From assembly GCA_025210965.1 (NCBI GenBank), contig JAOAQY010000181.1:1-64000 (forward strand): 64,000 nucleotides of DNA. The letters are read 5' to 3'. Of the stretch, positions 61,455 through 64,000 are shown piece by piece. Origin of the DNA: Tissierellales bacterium (GTDB lineage Bacteria; Bacillota; Clostridia; Tissierellales; JAOAQY01). The notes below the pieces were generated by a model that saw nothing but the letters and a program-made list of their open reading frames with translations, did no database searches and had not been told where the DNA came from. The position numbers and the translations under genes are program-made. Numbering within the stretch: the first letter of the stretch is position 1; each line of letters begins with the position of its first letter.

Positions 61455-62138
61455 TTATTTAGTTAATTTTTCAATTCCGAAGTTTTCAATCAAAAATGGC
61501 TCCATAATTTCTCTTCTATTTTTTGAATCTTCCACTCCCCAATGGAGTATCTGTAAGTCAAACTTCTCTTGTGGAATATAAGTTTGATAATAATTATATA
61601 TTTGTTCAGAGAGAGAACGATATATTTGGCCATCAATTACTTCCATCACTAAATTGTCACCTCTGTCAGTAAATATTACTTTTGTACAATTAGAAGTACG
61701 CTTAATTAGCTCAAACACACTAACATAATCACTTTTAATCTTTATCATAGGTGAATGCATACCATCGGCTCTATATAAATATGCAAATACATATTCCCCT
61801 TCAATGATGTGTTTATCTATATTATTATAAATTCTTTTGCTAAAATCAGATAATATCGGATCCTCTTCGAGACTTGAACTTTTAGAACATCGCTCGCATT
61901 CTCTTATGCACCAGGTATTAAGTTCACTACCGAAATATTGTTTGGCTTCACCGTTCTCGTATGTTCCGGGATTTAATGGTGCTTGGCCTAACTCATCATC
62001 AGTTGCATAACAAAATTCATCTGGATCCTCTTTGTTTAATAGATATTTAGGTCTACTTGATTTGCCCCAGGCCTTATTGCATTTTCTATCACATTCAGCC
62101 CATACTTGCTTTCCGAAGTATGTAATTATTTGCTTCAT
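61455..62138 (-). CDS. Hypothetical protein with Cys-rich N-terminus, 227 aa
   Basis: ATG at 62138 (AGGAGTGAT upstream). The N-terminal 90 residues contain ECDRKCNKAWGKSSRP, DDELGQAPLNPGTYENG and WCIRECERC, a pattern seen in phage and mobile-element proteins with probable metal binding. The C-terminal part is alpha/beta. Function unknown. Confidence 0.6.
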   Translation of the reverse strand: MKQIITYFGKQVWAECDRKCNKAWGKSSRPKYLLNKEDPDEFCYATDDELGQAPLNPGTYENGEAKQYFGSELNTWCIRECERCSKSSSLEEDPILSDFSKRIYNNIDKHIIEGEYVFAYLYRADGMHSPMIKIKSDYVSVFELIKRTSNCTKVIFTDRGDNLVMEVIDGQIYRSLSEQIYNYYQTYIPQEKFDLQILHWGVEDSKNRREIMEPFLIENFGIEKLTK

Positions 62139-62149
62139 TAAAATCACTC

Positions 62150-62455
62150 CTATAAATTGTTATTTTTATTTCTATGTTTTACATCTGTAGTGTTTCTTCT
62201 CACTGAGTAACGAAGTTTTTCCTTATGTAGTTGAGTGTCAACCATTAAGGCCTGTATAGAGTATTCTCTAAATAGAAATATACTGACAACCCATATTAAT
62301 GTTCCACCGATATGCCAATACAAATCATTTTGAATAGTGTCTAAGTGGGAATAACAATATCTTAACCATATAGCTGAAACTCCAATTATCATAGATGGAA
62401 TACATATGATATTTAAAGTTCTCATTAGTTTTTTATATTTTATTAATAGGTCCAT
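62150..62455 (-). CDS. Small membrane protein, 101 aa
   Basis: Two membrane helices (about 12-32 and 43-63) and a basic C-terminal tail ending in a Lys/Asn stretch. Its start overlaps the end of the open frame at 62433-62678. Unknown function. Confidence 0.55.
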   Translation of the reverse strand: MDLLIKYKKLMRTLNIICIPSMIIGVSAIWLRYCYSHLDTIQNDLYWHIGGTLIWVVSIFLFREYSIQALMVDTQLHKEKLRYSVRRNTTDVKHRNKNNNL

Positions 62456-62678
62456 AATTATCTATTTTCAAATACTCCTTTCTACTTAATCTTAATAATA
62501 TAGCATTCATAACAAGTCTAAAATTGTAATCATCTAAACCATCAAAGCAATTGAGTAAAGTATCTGTGGGATAATTATTGAACAGGTTAAAAGCAATTTT
62601 AATTATAGTCTTTGACGATGTACAAATACCGCTATCTAATATTTCCGGTTTTATTGAATGCTCATTAAAATTAAAAAA
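62433..62678 (-). pseudogene. Coding-like remnant without a start
   Basis: An open frame of 81 codons with protein-like composition (IKIAFNLFNNYPTDTLLNCF, DDYNFRLVMNAILLRL) ends by overlapping the next gene by 23 bp, as genes in an operon do. It has no usable start codon upstream before a TGA at a run of six T. A truncated or frameshifted gene is likely. The remaining 62679-63087 shows no gene. Confidence 0.35.
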
Positions 62679-63087
62679 TCACATAATTAGCAATTATCCA
62701 TATATAGAACTATTTTGGAACATTATCATTATAAACCTATATTTAGTAAAATTATGATTAATAATCAATTTATCAGAACTAACGTTCCTTTATATATTAT
62801 TATAACACTAATTTATTGGAAAAACTATAAAACATATTGATAACGGAAATTATCAATATGTTTTGTAAAATTGATTCTATATAGCGAAAGTTAGTTTTAT
62901 CAATGTTTATGGCAAGAATTAAAACTACAACGTTATATATTGACATAATTCGATTTATATCGTAAAATTATATCTGTATAAAACGAAATTATATATATTA
63001 CAAAGTGCAAAAAGGAGGGTGAGGATTTGAAAAACAAAACAACTCATAGGTTATTGATATTAAAGTTTTAAGAAAGAAGGTGATGAT

Positions 63088-63516
63088 ATGGAAGTACTTT
63101 TTCTTATAGTATGTTTATCAGTGGTTTTAATTCTTCTTCTTCTTATTAAGTTCACAAAAATCTTTAATATAGAAAACGTATATTATTTGATAGAACAAAG
63201 TAGGGAGAAAAAACTCAAACCTAATATATCATTATATGATGATTTTGGTGAGTACATGGAGAAATTAAATGAAAGTTACAAAGGTAGATTTTTAGATAAC
63301 ACAATTGTTGAAATATCTATTCTTTTAGCTACGATATTACTTAGTGCTGTATTGTATAAAGTCATAAAGATGCTTTTCGAAAAAATATTTATCAAGTCTA
63401 ATGAAGATTTATCTGATATTATAAAATTTTCTATTGGTGTAGGAGCGGTATTAACTTCTTCATATATTACTACAAATTATTTTGTGTACTTTGTAGTTAA
63501 AATAATTATAGGTTAG
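63088..63516 (+). CDS. Membrane protein, 142 aa
   Basis: Three hydrophobic segments (4-22, 70-92 and about 112-140), with a charged loop between the first two. AAGAAAGAAGGTG precedes the ATG. Not recognised. First of a plus-strand run of small membrane proteins. Confidence 0.6.
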   Translation: MEVLFLIVCLSVVLILLLLIKFTKIFNIENVYYLIEQSREKKLKPNISLYDDFGEYMEKLNESYKGRFLDNTIVEISILLATILLSAVLYKVIKMLFEKIFIKSNEDLSDIIKFSIGVGAVLTSSYITTNYFVYFVVKIIIG

Positions 63517-63575
63517 GCAATGAGTAATAAACTAGTAAAAATGGTTTTCGAAACTAAATAAAGGGAGGAGAATAT

Positions 63576-63767
63576 ATGAATTATAGTTATATTCCAAGTC
63601 AAGGAGCTATAACAACAGCCATATTCATACTTTCATGTATTACATTTATTCTTTTTTGTTATCTAATAGACAAACAACTTATCGGATTTGTTTTATTTAT
63701 CATGGCATTATTTATTTTTCCATATATTGGTTTTGTGTTTTTTATGCCTCCAGGGTTTTTGTTTTGA
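63576..63767 (+). CDS. Small membrane protein, 63 aa
   Basis: Two membrane helices cover most of the protein (about 12-32 and 35-60). AGGGAGGAG precedes the ATG. Unknown. Confidence 0.55.
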   Translation: MNYSYIPSQGAITTAIFILSCITFILFCYLIDKQLIGFVLFIMALFIFPYIGFVFFMPPGFLF

Positions 63768-63848
63768 AGTAGTAAAAGTTCAAGTAAATTAACTTGATAA
63801 AGAAAGATAGTGGTAACAATATAAACTGAAAAGGTGAGGTAGAGTTAT

Positions 63849-64000
63849 ATGAGAAGTTCAAATCAATTATCTATAGAAATGGGTTTAGCGGTGGTAATCA
63901 TTATAGTATCAATTTTATATCATTTTTTTGATTACCAGTCCTCTTCAAATACGGTGATATTTGAAGAAGATATAGAGATAGAATCTATAAATAAGGATAC
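63849..64000 (+). CDS. Membrane-anchored protein, N-terminal part (runs off the window)
   Basis: ATG after AAAAGGTGAGG. An N-terminal membrane helix (MGLAVVIIIVSILYHFF) is followed by an acidic segment. The frame stays open to the window end. Confidence 0.55.
   Translation, partial: MRSSNQLSIEMGLAVVIIIVSILYHFFDYQSSSNTVIFEEDIEIESINKD

Noticed and set aside
1-64000. tRNA, rRNA and IS transposase genes
   Set aside because: No T-loop plus acceptor pattern, rRNA segment or DDE/HUH transposase ORF was seen on either strand.

Overview
The window is AT-rich DNA from a low-GC Gram-positive bacterium, most likely a member of the Clostridia. The evidence is the strong AGGAGG-type ribosome sites, frequent TTG and GTG starts, Firmicute-type Cas9 proteins, a Gram-positive SOS box (CGAAC-N4-GTTC) and a Gram-positive conjugation operon. 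It carries a winged-helix replication-initiator candidate, a ParA/ParB pair, a second ParA, an actin-type ParM with ribbon-helix-helix partners, and a type IV secretion operon with coupling protein. The best reading is a large conjugative plasmid or plasmid-like element. No rRNA, tRNA, relaxase or IS transposase was recognised.

Layout. 1-9760: two complete, adjacent type II CRISPR modules, each with its own repeat type, cas9 and tracrRNA. The first Cas9 (598-4524) has lost nearly every nuclease catalytic residue. The second (5626-9600) keeps them all. 9790-9960: an unassigned small structured RNA. 9965-20523, mostly minus strand: accessory genes, an operon behind a consensus promoter with two copies of a perfect palindrome, a PP-loop sulfotransfer-type protein, and parA/parB. 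20875-24378, plus strand: small Cys-rich and membrane proteins, a cytosine methyltransferase and two tandem prepilin-like genes. 24552-29647, minus strand: a frameshifted gene, regulators and the Rep candidate. 29650-31870: a 2.2-kb gene-poor region with hairpins, a candidate origin or regulatory RNA region. 31872-36669: coupling protein operon. 36780-39221, minus strand: a recombinase-like and a PolA-like protein, both lacking catalytic residues. 39432-41515: ParM partition. 41613-55860: VirB2/VirB3/VirB4/VirB6/NlpC-P60 transfer operon ending with a TadZ-like ATPase. 56002-64000: accessory genes, including a Y-family polymerase under an SOS box and an intact tyrosine recombinase.

The most notable feature is the pairing of a naturally nuclease-dead Cas9 with an active sister Cas9. 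Each has a tracrRNA whose anti-repeat matches its own repeat family, including compensatory changes in the first six repeat bases. This suggests that the dead protein is kept as an RNA-guided DNA binder and has not simply decayed. The part of its array visible here holds two copies of one identical spacer. No cas1, cas2 or csn2 lies in the window. Two recurrent sequence motifs, one in several promoters and one made of AAAC-N-GTTT palindromes, point to element-wide regulation.
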